Of a stretch of 64,000 bases of DNA, positions 15,656-24,592 are shown one piece after another. Positions within the stretch are counted from its first letter, which is position 1. The number at the start of each line of letters is the position of its first letter. Source of the stretch: Anaerolineales bacterium (GTDB lineage Bacteria > Chloroflexota > Anaerolineae > 4572-78 > J111); the NCBI GenBank assembly GCA_020634855.1, contig JACKAU010000002.1, forward strand, positions 868,001 to 932,000, written 5' to 3'. The notes below the pieces were generated by a model that was not told the DNA's origin, searched no databases, and worked only from the letters and a program-made list of their open reading frames with translations. Position numbers and translations under genes: made by a program.

Positions 15656-18293
15656 GGTTAACACCACTTAAATTCCACCTACGCAAAAACAGCCCCAGGT
15701 GAAGATACCTGGGGCTGTTTTCGCTGAACGACCCGCCACCTTCCCGCTGCCTACCCGTCACTACTCCTGTATAAGGCAGGGACTCTTCCAAAAACTCGCC
15801 GACAGCCAGCGCCTCTGGGATGGCCTGCTCCAGCCTCATCGCCCGACCCTCGGCCCAGGCCGTGGTAAAGGTCCTCTCGTCAAGTTGCGCTTGCACCATC
15901 GCTACCTGACGCTCATATTCGGGTTGGTCGGCTAAATCAATGACCGAGCCGAGCGGTTCGCGTAAGGCTGCCGCAGCCCCGAACAGCCGCGCCGCTCGTT
16001 GAAACGCCTCAGCCCGACGTGAAGGGGACTCCCGCTGTCCCACCGTCAGGGCGATTTCGGCCAATTTCTCCAGACACCAGGCAATACCGCCTCGATCTCC
16101 AATTTCACGGCGCAGGGTCAAGCTCTCGCCAAGCCGGGTCACAGCCTGCTGGAAATCACCCCGGCGGAGGGCGACCCACGCGAAATTGCCGCATGAGATG
16201 GCGATGCCCCATGTTTCGCTGATTTCACGGCGCAGTTCCAGGCTCTCTTCTTCTAGCGCGAGGGCGTGCTCATAGTCACCCCGGCGCACCGCCACTTCCG
16301 CCAAACCTGACAGGGCAACTGCCGTGTGCGAGTTATCTCCAACCTGCCTCAATAAAGGCAGCGCCTCTTCAAAATAGTGGACTGCCGGCTCGTAGTCGCC
16401 CAGGTGAACAGCGCATGCCCCCAGTTGCCACAATGCTCTAGCAATGCCTCTTACATCTTTCAACTCCCGCATAATGGCCAGAGCTTCTTGCATCAAAGCG
16501 GTGGCTGTCGCGTAATCGCCCCCGCCGGTTTCCATATCTCCCAGCGTGATGAGTGCATCGGCCAGGTCTCGCCGGCCGGCGGGACCAAGTTCCCGGTAGA
16601 TGGATAGGCTCTCATCGAGCCGAGGGCGACTCGCCGGATAGTCGCCTTGTAAGAAGGCCAGATGTCCGGCTGCGTGAAGGGCCTTGGCCCGCGCCGCCGT
16701 CCGTTCTAAGGCGTCTGGTCTGGAGAGCGCTGCTAACAGATGCTCACCTCCCTCGTGGAAATAGCCACGGCCCCCCCAAAACCTCCTGAGCGATCCGGCC
16801 AGGCGTAAGCCGAATTGGGCCGCGCCCTCTGCCGTCCGGCTCCAGTCCAACGCCGCCCGCAGGTTATCATGCTCCCTCTCCAGCCGTTTCAACCAGGTTA
16901 CCTGATCGGAACCCCACAGTTGTGGCTCGGCCGCCTCCGCCAACTTGAGGAAGAACTTCAAGTGACGGTTCCGAATTTGTTCCGTTTCATCGGCCTCCGC
17001 CAATTTCTCAGCCCCATACTGCCTTAACAACTCGTGAATATGATACCGGCCGCTGTAATCAGGTTGTATCATAGATTTGTTGACCAAGGCCATCAAGGTG
17101 TGAAGGGTGGCCTCGGTTATGCTTTTCGCGGCCGGGCGGGTAAAACCACCCCGAAAGACTGACAGTTTTTTGAATACCTCTTTTTCTTCATGAGAAAGAA
17201 GTTGCCAGGAGTGCTCAAAGACCACTCTCAAGCTGCGGTGTCGCTCCGGAACGTTGCGCAGCGAGGTGGCCAGAAAATCGAGATTCTGCTCAATCTCAAC
17301 CGCGATTTCCCGACACGACATCATATTTAGCCAACTGGCGGCCAATTCCAGACCCAGCGGCATCCCGTCAACCCGTTGGCAGATACGGACCACGGCCGGA
17401 TACTCCGCAGCCAGGTCAAAAGTAGCTTGGGCTTGCCGGGCGCGCTGCTCGAAGAGTTGAAGGGCGCTATAGTCATTCGCCAAGATCTCATTTGAGGTCT
17501 GGTCCGCGTTTGTTTCTGGAAAGGTCATCCCTTGCAGGCCGTACACCCATTCCTCTTGCAAATTGAGCCGCTCCCGTGAGGTGACCAGCAGTTTTATACC
17601 CGAAGCGGCCATCACCATTTTCGACAGCAGGGTGGCCCCAACCAATATATGTTCAAAGTTGTCCAGAAGCAGCAGACATTCCTTATGCTGCAAGTAATCC
17701 ATCACGTGCGCATCCGGCTCTGCCGGGCCGTGAAAGGAGAGATTAAGGGCGTCAGCCATGGCGGTGATGAGGAACTCGGGGGAATCAAGCGGGGCCAGCC
17801 GCACATAGCAAATTCCATGAGCAAAGAGATCGCGGGCTTCGGTGGCTGCTTGTAGCGCCAGCCGGGTTTTGCCCATACCACCCGGGCCAACCAGCGTCAG
17901 CAGCCGGCAGGCCGGATCGGCCAGCCGCGTGGCAATCTCGGTCAGTTCAGCCTGGCGGCCAATGAAAGGGGTGAGTTGTGGGGGAAGGTTGGCAGGGATT
18001 ATCTCGGCGGGGGTAACCGCCGGTAAATTGAGCGGTGGGCCAAGGGTAGGCACATACTTGCCCCGCGCCATCTGTAAAAACTTGTCCGTTTCCTGTTCAG
18101 GGATTTGTAGCTGTTTCGCTAACAGTTCAGCCAGTTGAAGTGATGGTCGCCGTTCATCCCGTTCGATTTTTTTGATCATATCGGCTGAGCAGGCTACGAG
18201 ACCGGCTAACGCCACACGGGTAAAATCCAACAACTTTCTACGTCGGCGGACCCACTCTCCAAAAGAGACAAATTCTTCTATCTGCTGATGCAC
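15648..18293 (-). CDS. STAND regulator: XRE-type HTH + NB-ARC + TPR
   Basis: 881 residues from a GTG at 18293 with GAGGATG upstream. Residues 10-75 are a helix-turn-helix (VRRRRKLLDFTRVALAGLV, KKIERDERRPSLQLAELLA). The NB-ARC ATPase starts at FIGRQAELTEI (110) with Walker A GPGGMGKT (136-143) and a Walker B-like LLLLDNFEHIL. Residues from about 440 form TPR repeats. The C-terminal ~45 residues are anomalous: related proteins end soon after a segment like AIPEALAVGEFLEE, whereas this frame continues through the terminator at 15685-15721 and overlaps the end of the convergent HU/DUF4469 gene by 8 bases. The native stop has probably been lost. Confidence 0.88.
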   Translation of the reverse strand: MHQQIEEFVSFGEWVRRRRKLLDFTRVALAGLVACSADMIKKIERDERRPSLQLAELLAKQLQIPEQETDKFLQMARGKYVPTLGPPLNLPAVTPAEIIPANLPPQLTPFIGRQAELTEIATRLADPACRLLTLVGPGGMGKTRLALQAATEARDLFAHGICYVRLAPLDSPEFLITAMADALNLSFHGPAEPDAHVMDYLQHKECLLLLDNFEHILVGATLLSKMVMAASGIKLLVTSRERLNLQEEWVYGLQGMTFPETNADQTSNEILANDYSALQLFEQRARQAQATFDLAAEYPAVVRICQRVDGMPLGLELAASWLNMMSCREIAVEIEQNLDFLATSLRNVPERHRSLRVVFEHSWQLLSHEEKEVFKKLSVFRGGFTRPAAKSITEATLHTLMALVNKSMIQPDYSGRYHIHELLRQYGAEKLAEADETEQIRNRHLKFFLKLAEAAEPQLWGSDQVTWLKRLEREHDNLRAALDWSRTAEGAAQFGLRLAGSLRRFWGGRGYFHEGGEHLLAALSRPDALERTAARAKALHAAGHLAFLQGDYPASRPRLDESLSIYRELGPAGRRDLADALITLGDMETGGGDYATATALMQEALAIMRELKDVRGIARALWQLGACAVHLGDYEPAVHYFEEALPLLRQVGDNSHTAVALSGLAEVAVRRGDYEHALALEEESLELRREISETWGIAISCGNFAWVALRRGDFQQAVTRLGESLTLRREIGDRGGIAWCLEKLAEIALTVGQRESPSRRAEAFQRAARLFGAAAALREPLGSVIDLADQPEYERQVAMVQAQLDERTFTTAWAEGRAMRLEQAIPEALAVGEFLEESLPYTGVVTGRQREGGGSFSENSPRYLHLGLFLRRWNLSGVNLT
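15685..15721. terminator. bidirectional rho-independent terminator
   Basis: AAAAACAGCCCCAGGT and ACCTGGGGCTGTTTT form a long GC-rich stem with A-run and T-run on either side, 30 bases after the HU/DUF4469 stop. It works on paper in both directions. On the minus strand it lies inside the coding frame of the STAND regulator. An almost identical copy is at 26696-26732. Confidence 0.85.
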
Positions 18294-18468
18294 CCCATCC
18301 TCAGTTTCCGCTGCAAGTGTACCCCTTTTGCCCTAACTTGTCCCTCTTACTGTACCACAAACAGGGACCAAACGGTAATCCTTATCTGATTTAATAGGAT
18401 GTAGTGAATTGATCTCGGGGTCACTGAATACAAAGATTTAAGAAAGCCAATCTTGATGGAGGTTTATC

Positions 18469-18744
18469 ATGCCAAAGTATGTCATCGAACGAGAGATGCC
18501 CGGAGCCGGGCAGTTGTCGGCGGAAGAACTACGTGGAGCTGCGCAAAATAGTTGTGCTGTTTTACAGGAATTGGGACCGCAGATCCAGTGGGTGCAGAGC
18601 TACGTCACTGACGATAAGATTTATTGCGTCTATATTGCTCAAAATGAAAATCTGGTCCGCCAACACGCCCAACAAGCAGGGTTTCCGGCCAATCGTGTAT
18701 CAGAGGTCAAGACGATTATTGACCCAACGACCGCCGAAGGTTAG
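18469..18744 (+). CDS. DUF4242 protein, second subgroup
   Basis: 91 residues beginning MPKYVIEREMPGAGQLSAEEL, the classic DUF4242 start, with VQSYVTDDKIYCVYIAQ in the middle and an Ile/Pro tail. A GGAGG site precedes the ATG. It is a small ferredoxin-like fold of unknown function, possibly metal-binding in relatives. A truncated duplicate of its 3' end lies at 12600-12690. It is followed 73 bases later by a small secreted protein gene on the same strand, possibly cotranscribed. Confidence 0.85.
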   Translation: MPKYVIEREMPGAGQLSAEELRGAAQNSCAVLQELGPQIQWVQSYVTDDKIYCVYIAQNENLVRQHAQQAGFPANRVSEVKTIIDPTTAEG

Positions 18745-18817
18745 CCGGCAACAACTCATAACTCGCAGAAGGTTCAAAAAAGATTTTTCACATCAGTTAT
18801 TGCAAAGGGGCATACTT

Positions 18818-19228
18818 ATGTTTACGAAAATAAAAACCAGTCTATTTATAGCCGTCACAATGACTATGTTGGTCGTTAGCGGCCTGGCCCTAGCCGCACC
18901 GCCACTCCCTGGCAGTGAATTGAAACCATCGTCTGGCCCGCAGCCCTGCGAGACGGGGCCGGACAATGGTTTGGCAGTAACCGACCCGGTAGCGCCGCCG
19001 CAATCTTCAGCCGTTGAAAGGCTGACTGCCGGATGTCGGGCATCGGATAGGCCAATGGTCGATACAATCCCCGAACCGTCGCTGCCGGTAGAGGCGGAGT
19101 TGCCAACCGGAGAGCAGCACTATTTGCCACCCGTCAATTCGGACGAGACAACCGGGCCGGTATCTTCTCCCCATCCGTGGGCGGAACTATCCATGTGGGA
19201 ACTGATGCATCTGGTTTGGCCTGGTTGA
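18818..19228 (+). CDS. small secreted protein of unknown function
   Basis: 136 residues from the ATG at 18818, preceded by AAAGGGG. The signal peptide is clear (MFTKIKTSLFIAVTMTMLVV, cleavage near ALAAP). The mature part is Pro/Ser/Glu-rich and probably disordered, with two cysteines (QPCETG and TAGCRAS) and a tryptophan-containing end, WAELSMWELMHLVW. No family is recognised. The preceding frame is open for over 100 codons but overlaps the DUF4242 gene and is not used. Confidence 0.6.
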   Translation: MFTKIKTSLFIAVTMTMLVVSGLALAAPPLPGSELKPSSGPQPCETGPDNGLAVTDPVAPPQSSAVERLTAGCRASDRPMVDTIPEPSLPVEAELPTGEQHYLPPVNSDETTGPVSSPHPWAELSMWELMHLVWPG

Positions 19229-19431
19229 ACGTCAAGCGTCTAATCGCCCTATTTATTGCGGCTGTTTCGCCCGACCGATGCGGCTGGATACGGATTGATG
19301 TTTCAACCTTGTCCAGTCGCCTTCTTTATGAGAAGTGCGTTTCCTTTTTTCCTTTAGGTCACCCACCTAACAAGAAATTTATCAGCGCCGCGCTTTGCGG
19401 CGTCTGGTGAAATGCGGCCAGTCGTTCCTCA

Positions 19432-19803
19432 CTAAGGCTTGTCGGAGTTAAAAATGGTCACGGCGACCTTCCATGTGCCGTCCGCCTGGCGTTTCAAAAC
19501 ATTGACAAACTTACCCTGCTCGACTGGGTCCGTGCCTGAAATGGCGTACGTTCCTATCTGATAGGCCATGTCACCCTCGACGCCGTATTCCACCAGGTTA
19601 TTGCGATGGGTGCCGCCGGTGCTGTTGTCCATCCGAGATTGGTAGGTTTCTATAAATGCCTTTTTGCCCCGAGTCATGGGTTGGCCGGGCGCCAGCAGGA
19701 CGACATCATCAGTAAAAAATGCGGCGCAGCCTGCCGCATCACCTCGGTTAAAAGCCTCGTTATACCCAGTGTCCAAATCTTCCAGTATCTTTTTCATATC
19801 CAT
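19432..19803 (-). CDS. SnoaL-like/DUF4440 ketosteroid-isomerase-fold protein
   Basis: 123 residues from the ATG at 19803, chosen for the AAAGGAGAAAACC site just upstream. The NTF2-like fold is recognisable: DLDTGYNEAFNRGDAAGCAAFFTDDVVLLAPG, then TRGKKAFIETYQ and WKVAVTIFNSD. Proteins of this group include isomerases and many of unknown function. The gene converges on the secreted-protein gene to its left. The gap 19804-20012 holds nothing recognisable. Confidence 0.8.
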   Translation of the reverse strand: MDMKKILEDLDTGYNEAFNRGDAAGCAAFFTDDVVLLAPGQPMTRGKKAFIETYQSRMDNSTGGTHRNNLVEYGVEGDMAYQIGTYAISGTDPVEQGKFVNVLKRQADGTWKVAVTIFNSDKP

Positions 19804-20012
19804 AGGTTTTCTCCTTTTAGTTATATGTAGACCGCACCAACAGTACCCCCAATGCGGCGCAAAATAGGCCATAAGGCCAGGTTATACCGGTAAAATCGAT
19901 TCTCCTGCCGTAGGTAAAATCGTAATAAACCGGCTTAATGCCAATGCCAATTCCCGAAAAAACAACTCAGTGACGCTTTGTGGCTTTCTTCTTAAGTCCT
20001 ATCTTTAGGAAA

Positions 20013-20954
20013 CTACTTTAGGACAACAGGTAGATAGACAGGCTCTGTATCGGCTGAAGTAGCAGCTTCCGTAGTAAAACTCCATATTGGGCCAGCGCTT
20101 TCACTAAACCCATCGGTGGCGGTAATAATCCAGTAATAGGTGGTACCAAAATTTAGCGATGGCGTGAAGCTAGTCAGGGTGGTTGTCTCAACGATGGGTG
20201 GTGGATTGTTGGAACCAAACGCGATCGTGTAAGTAACGACATCTCCATCGGGGTCACCACCGTGCCAACTTAGGGTTTGAGTAGTAGAAATATTGGTGCT
20301 GGTGTTGATTGGGATGGGGTTGGAGGGTGTGTAGGGCGCCTGGTTTAAAACAGTCTGCCCCCCCACTAACGACCCACTACTGGCATTAAAATTATCATCC
20401 CCGCTGTAATTGGCAGTAATGGCGTGAGTGCCCACTATCAGGCTGGCAGTTGAGAATGTAGCCTGTCCGTTGACCAATGTCACGGTTGATTGCGGCGTAC
20501 TATCGATCACGAAGGTTACATTACCTGAAGGAATTCCCAAGCCAGATGTTACGGTTGTCGTGAAGGTTACCGTTTGGTTTAGTAGCGATGGATTAGCTGA
20601 CGAACTGATAACCACAGTTGGCGTTATCTTGGCATTAGTTAGGCTGAAATTCACCGCGTTGCTACCACTAGTACTGGCCGTCACATTGTATGGCCCGCCA
20701 ACAACCGTATTGGCAGTTGTGTCCAACGAAACTAATCCCGATACAATGGTTGCTGTGGCGGTTGGAGCAAATGAAGTACTAGGGCCACTAGCGGGAGCCA
20801 CAAACGTGATAATACCATCATCAACCGGTTCATTGCCGGAATTGCTAGTGATAGTAACTTCAAGTGGTGAATCGAATGCACTCCCAATTGGGGTCGTTTG
20901 ATTATTGCCTCCATTGATTGCCAGCGTAAAGCCTTTACTAGGGACCAGGTCCAC
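20013..20954 (-). pseudogene. 5'-truncated surface protein with Ig-like and Fn3-like domains
   Basis: 313 residues without a signal peptide. The frame begins in the middle of what looks like an Ig-like repeat (LAINGGNNQTTPIGSAF), so the 5' part of a larger extracellular protein seems lost; a stop lies just upstream. It contains a bacterial Ig-like domain of about 90 residues (PTVVISSSANPSLLNQTV onward, ending ANYSGDDNF) and a Fn3-like module (TLSWHGGDPDGDVVTY to WSFTTEA). The final residues EPVYLPVVLK match the YLPVxxK end of the 25133 gene product. No start codon has a good ribosome-binding site. Confidence 0.65.
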
Positions 20955-21178
20955 AAGTTAGGAGTAACTACTCATCAAATTCTTGATTTCTAGCCCTTGC
21001 CTGAAGACATTATAGCTTCATTAAAGCTGATCGTCTGTCCTAAATTTAGGACAATTTTGTCATAAAATTGGGACAATTGAGGGGAGAGGCAACTTGTTAT
21101 CAGCTTCCCATGGGCCTGGGCTCAGTGATAGGCCAGATGGCTACAGATAAGGAATTACCGAATCCTCTCAATGTTCAA

Positions 21179-21214
21179 ACCTCCAAGGTCTCTAAAACCC
21201 TTGGAGGTCTTTCT
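21179..21214 (+). terminator. hairpin with short T-tract
   Basis: ACCTCCAAGG and CCTTGGAGGT form a perfect ten-bp stem followed by CTTTCT. No plus-strand gene ends just before it, so the transcript it would stop is not evident. The surrounding gap 20955-21395 contains otherwise only a TATACT box (21351-21356), a possible -10 of the kinase gene. Confidence 0.5.
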
Positions 21215-21395
21215 ATGTCTCTCCCAGCCCATCTCCCAGCCTGGCTACGGCCTGGATTTGGCCCCATTTGGGTCTCTACAACGGTTCTGAGGGGGTAGGG
21301 AAAAGGTAGGGAGTCGCCCCGAAAGGTCCCAAATGGCCTTAAAACTATGCTATACTGGTTTCAGAAAGCAGGTTTAGCCAAACGGGGAGAGCCAG

Positions 21396-22912
21396 ATGGA
21401 ACCACTGAGCGGGAGCATTATTAAAGGATACGAACTTCGGGATCGCATCGGCGCGGGCGGCTTTGGGGCGGTGTATCGCGCCTACCAATCCACGGTTGGG
21501 CGCGAGGTGGCCATCAAAATCATCTTGCCCGGCTTTGCCAATCGACCCGAATTCGTGCGCCGCTTCGAGGCCGAGGCCCAGACTGTGGCCCGCTTGGAGC
21601 ATATGAATATTACCCCCCTGTACGATTTCTGGCGCGACCCCGAGGGCGCCTATCTGGTGATGCGTTACCTGCGCGGCGGCAGTTTGCAGACGGCCCTGGT
21701 GGACGCCCCCTATGACCTGGAAAGCGCCGCCCGGCTGCTCGATCAGGTGGCTTCGGCCCTGGCCGTGGCTCACCGCCATCATGTCATCCATCGCGACATC
21801 AAGCCGGCCAACATTCTATTAGATGAAGACGGCAACGGCTACGTGGCCGATTTCGGCCTGGCCAAAGACCTGGACAATACGGCCGCCGCCTACTCCCAGA
21901 CCGGCGATGTGGTCGGCACACCGGACTACCTCTCGCCGGAGCAGGTGCGCAGCGATCCGGTCACGCCCAAGTCTGACATTTACAGCCTGGGTCTGGTGCT
22001 ATATGAGATGCTGACCGGGTCCCATCCCTTTCCGGACTCGACGCCGGTGGAGCGCATGTTCAAGCAGCTTAATGAACCGATGCCCCCGATTGCCTCGCTG
22101 GATCAAAACGTGGCCGACGCCATTAACGCGGTTATCCAAAAAGCCACGGCCAAAAACCCCCACCAGCGCTACCAAGATGTACTGGCGCTGGCGTCGGCCT
22201 TCCGGGAGGCCGCCGGTCTGAGCGTGAGCCAGGCTGCCGATAAGCTGGTCGAACTGCTGACCCCCCGGGAGCAAGAAGTCCTCAAGCTGATCATCGGGGG
22301 CAAAACTAACCGCGAGATTGGCGACAAACTGACCATCGAACTGACCACGGTCAAATGGTACGTCACCCAAATCTATCGCAAACTGAACGTGCGGAGCCGG
22401 GTGCAAGCCATCGTCCGGGCTAGAGAGCTTGATCTGATCGTTGACGGGCGGGCGGCCGATAGCGCTACTGTGTCCCGCATCAGCGCCCTGCCGGAGCCGG
22501 AAAATCCGTATAAAGGCCTCCAGGCGTTCCAGATTGCCGACGAGCAGGATTTCTTTGGACGCGAGAAGTTGACCCGGAAACTCCTATCGAGGCTCGGCCA
22601 GGAGAGTGACTTGGCCCGCTTCTTGGCTGTGATCGGCCCCAGCGGCAGCGGCAAATCCAGCCTGGTGCGGGCCGGCTGCTGGCGCTGGATCACGATCCGG
22701 CCAGCCGCAGCCCTACCGTGGAGGTGGCCCACGAGGCCCTGCTGCGCGAGTGGGACCGGCTGCGGCAATGGCTCAACGAAAGCCGGGCCGATATTCGTTT
22801 GCAGCGATTGCTAAGTATGGAATTGACGATCAGCAGCCGACCTGTCCAGCCAAAAACAACTGAGATCCAAACATTGAGACAAATCATGACGATACGCGCC
22901 CCCCCGCCGTGA
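21396..22912 (+). pseudogene. Ser/Thr kinase-LuxR-nSTAND protein, truncated by internal deletion
   Basis: The first 428 codons are intact. A Ser/Thr kinase domain has IGAGGFGAVY (19-27), K41, HRDIKPANI with D134, and DFG at D152. A LuxR-type helix-turn-helix follows at about 288-350 (LTPREQEVLKLIIGGKTNREI). Then comes the start of an nSTAND ATPase with P-loop GPSGSGKSS. At about 22675 the sequence jumps, one frame over, to the end of the same ATPase domain (VEVAHEALLREWDRLRQWL), which normally lies several hundred residues later. The usual WD40 or TPR sensor is gone. The original frame runs on as nonsense to 22814. Kinase and DNA-binding parts could still be made. Confidence 0.85.
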
Positions 22913-22931
22913 ATTGCATCCATTGCGTTAC

Positions 22932-22977
22932 AAAAAAAGGAGATACCGCTCACCGCCAAGTCAGCCGGTATCTCCTT
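22932..22977 (-). terminator. rho-independent terminator, minus orientation
   Basis: On the minus strand GGAGATACCG and CGGTATCTCC form a ten-bp stem with a 17-base loop followed by seven T residues. No minus-strand gene lies upstream, so it is probably left over from a deleted gene; the adjacent kinase gene is itself a deletion product. Confidence 0.6.
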
Positions 22978-23079
22978 AAGGATAGACAGCAGGCAGAGCG
23001 TACCGGCCATAGCTTGACCAGGTAGCTCTATCTACACGCCTATTTTTATTATACAAGATTTGAATAAAGGAGTTTAATC

Positions 23080-23388
23080 ATGTTGACCGAGACTCAAAAC
23101 AGAAATGATAATCGCAAGATTAGGAAAGCAATATCGCTGATACTAACGCTTAGCGTGACCCTGATCCTGGCTGCCGGGATTATAGGCGGATTGAATGGGC
23201 CGGGATCGGCAGTCGCCTCCAGTCCGGCATCGGAGCAAGTCGAGCCGGAGGCCGGAACGTGGCAAACCTGGCTGCTGGAGTCCGGCGACGAGTTCCGGCC
23301 CGATCCCCCCTTCGCCTATGACTCACCCGAAATGGCCGCCGACATGACCGATCACCCGACGGGTCAATTTATAGATGTTCACAAATAG
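23080..23388 (+). pseudogene. N-terminal remnant of a secreted protein joined to a DUF4242 remnant
   Basis: 102 codons. There is a signal peptide (AISLILTLSVTLILAAGII, cleavage near AVASS) and then GTWQTWLLESGDEFRPDPPF, which resembles the mature start of secreted vanadium-haloperoxidase/PAP2-like proteins; that likeness is from memory and weak. The last residues, GQFIDVHK, resemble the start of the DUF4242 protein at 14056 (MPLFMDIHK). The DNA after the stop (TAGGAGCTTGACTGGCCCC and the hairpin) matches the DNA after the stop of that gene. It reads as two deletions joining leftovers. Confidence 0.55.
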
Positions 23389-23399
23389 GAGCTTGACTG

Positions 23400-23429
23400 G
23401 CCCCCTGTTATCCGGCGCTAACAGGGGGC
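23400..23429 (+). terminator. hairpin, second copy
   Basis: An eleven-bp perfect stem GCCCCCTGTTA/TAACAGGGGGC with an 8-base loop, homologous to the hairpin at 14319-14346 including flanking bases. It is followed by TTCAATG. A second imperfect inverted repeat (GGAGTAAGG/CCTTACTCC) lies just downstream. Confidence 0.6.
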
Positions 23430-23567
23430 TTCAATGAGATTAATAATACCGGGGAGTAGGGAGTAAGGTTCAAAAGCGATTACTTCCTGCTCCTTACTCC
23501 TGGCGTGCTTAGGGCTGTAACGTTGGTTATTAGTTATGCCTGAGCAAGGTGACAACTGATGTAAACT

Positions 23568-23741
23568 TTACGACGGCGGCAACCCGGCGGCTTCTTCGTG
23601 CAGCCAGCGGACAGAGTCGCCGGTGGGCGGCGCGGGGAAGAGATAATAGATTTCCATGTGGCCGGAGCTATAGCAGGCTTCGGCCCAGTCCGCGCCGCAG
23701 GTGCGGCAGCGGGGCGCATAGCGAGTCGTCCGTTGCAACCG
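23568..23741 (-). other. possible remnant with CxxC motif
   Basis: The minus frame reads RYAPRCRTCGADWAEACYSSG, then MEIYYLFPAPPTGDSVRW and stops at 23568. The cysteine pattern and hydrophobic segment look protein-like, but there is no start codon with a ribosome-binding site and the frame runs back into the neighbouring VOC gene. Possibly the 3' end of a lost gene. Family not recognised. Confidence 0.3.
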
Positions 23742-23826
23742 GTTATTATACGCCAAAGAAGGTATCCTAACCGGCCGTTTGCTGGCCGCAAGGCAGGTGC
23801 TTCTTCTGCGCCTATACGGGAACGCT

Positions 23827-24261
23827 TTACCCGAGCTCCTCAGCCAGCCCGATGAGAACTCCTTCGGGACCGCGGATGTAGCAGAGCCGATACGAGTCCT
23901 CGTACTGAACCACGTCGCCGACAAGCTGCGCACCGCGCTTGCGGAGCCTGGCGAGCACCTCGTCAATGTCGTCCACGGCGAACATGACGCGTAGGTAGCC
24001 GAGAGCGTTCACCGGAGCGTTCCGGTGATCGGCAACGACAGGCGGGGTGAGAAATCGCGAGAGCTCGAGCCGGCTGTGACCGTCGGGGGTGATCATCATG
24101 GCGATCTCGACGCACTGGGAGCCCAGTCCGGTGACGCGCCCGGCCCATTCTCCTTCGACCGTGGCTCGCCCTTCGAGCTTCAGGCCAAGCTCGGTGAAAA
24201 GAGATAGCGGTATCGAGGATTCGACCACGATACCGACATTGTCCATCCGTTTAAGAGCCAT
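23827..24261 (-). CDS. VOC (glyoxalase/bleomycin-resistance-like) protein
   Basis: 144 residues from the ATG at 24261, preceded by GGGAGGAAACA. It has the two beta-alpha-beta modules of the vicinal oxygen chelate fold: MDNVGIVVESSIPLSLFTELGL and YLRVMFAVDDIDEVLARLRKRG, ending SYRLCYIRGPEGVLIGLAEELG. Metal ligands are expected among the conserved polar residues (His/Glu) but cannot be fixed. Substrate unknown. The codon choice looks more GC-rich than the small secreted genes to its right, so recent arrival is possible. Confidence 0.85.
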   Translation of the reverse strand: MALKRMDNVGIVVESSIPLSLFTELGLKLEGRATVEGEWAGRVTGLGSQCVEIAMMITPDGHSRLELSRFLTPPVVADHRNAPVNALGYLRVMFAVDDIDEVLARLRKRGAQLVGDVVQYEDSYRLCYIRGPEGVLIGLAEELG

Positions 24262-24282
24262 ATTGTTTCCTCCCATTCTTGA

Positions 24283-24296
24283 CCGGATATATCCGG
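24283..24296. promoter_or_regulatory. perfect 14-bp palindrome ahead of the VOC gene
   Basis: CCGGATATATCCGG is fully self-complementary and lies 22 bases upstream of the VOC start codon, just before its ribosome-binding site. It could be an operator or a small leader hairpin; no regulator gene is adjacent. Confidence 0.4.
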
Positions 24297-24592
24297 CATT
24301 TGCCATTCACATGGCGTATAACGCCCCGCTTCACCTGCCGCGGCGGGATAGTACAACTTGTCCCAAGCAGTACAGCTTAAGAATGATACAATATATCAAA
24401 AAAGCGCGATCTGAGCGAGTCAGGTGCAAGCGATGTTGGGCGGCCTCTGGTTCGCCAGCACGCGCCGGATCGCGTACCACAGCATGTTTCAGACCATCAG
24501 CAACCCACTGATCAGTGTTGCCATCACGAAGGAGGCATACTATAATTCAAACCTATCAACGCTACCATTCCTATAAAAGCCAAGGAGGTAAC

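Noticed and set aside
18479..18817. Extension of the 18818 secreted protein back to 18479
   Set aside because: The extended frame overlaps the DUF4242 gene in another frame and would bury a clear signal peptide and ribosome-binding site.
24262..24350. Integron attC-like site next to the VOC gene (GGCGTTATACGCC)
   Set aside because: The core partially fits, but no matching second core pair is seen at the other end of the gene and there is no integrase, so a cassette origin cannot be supported.
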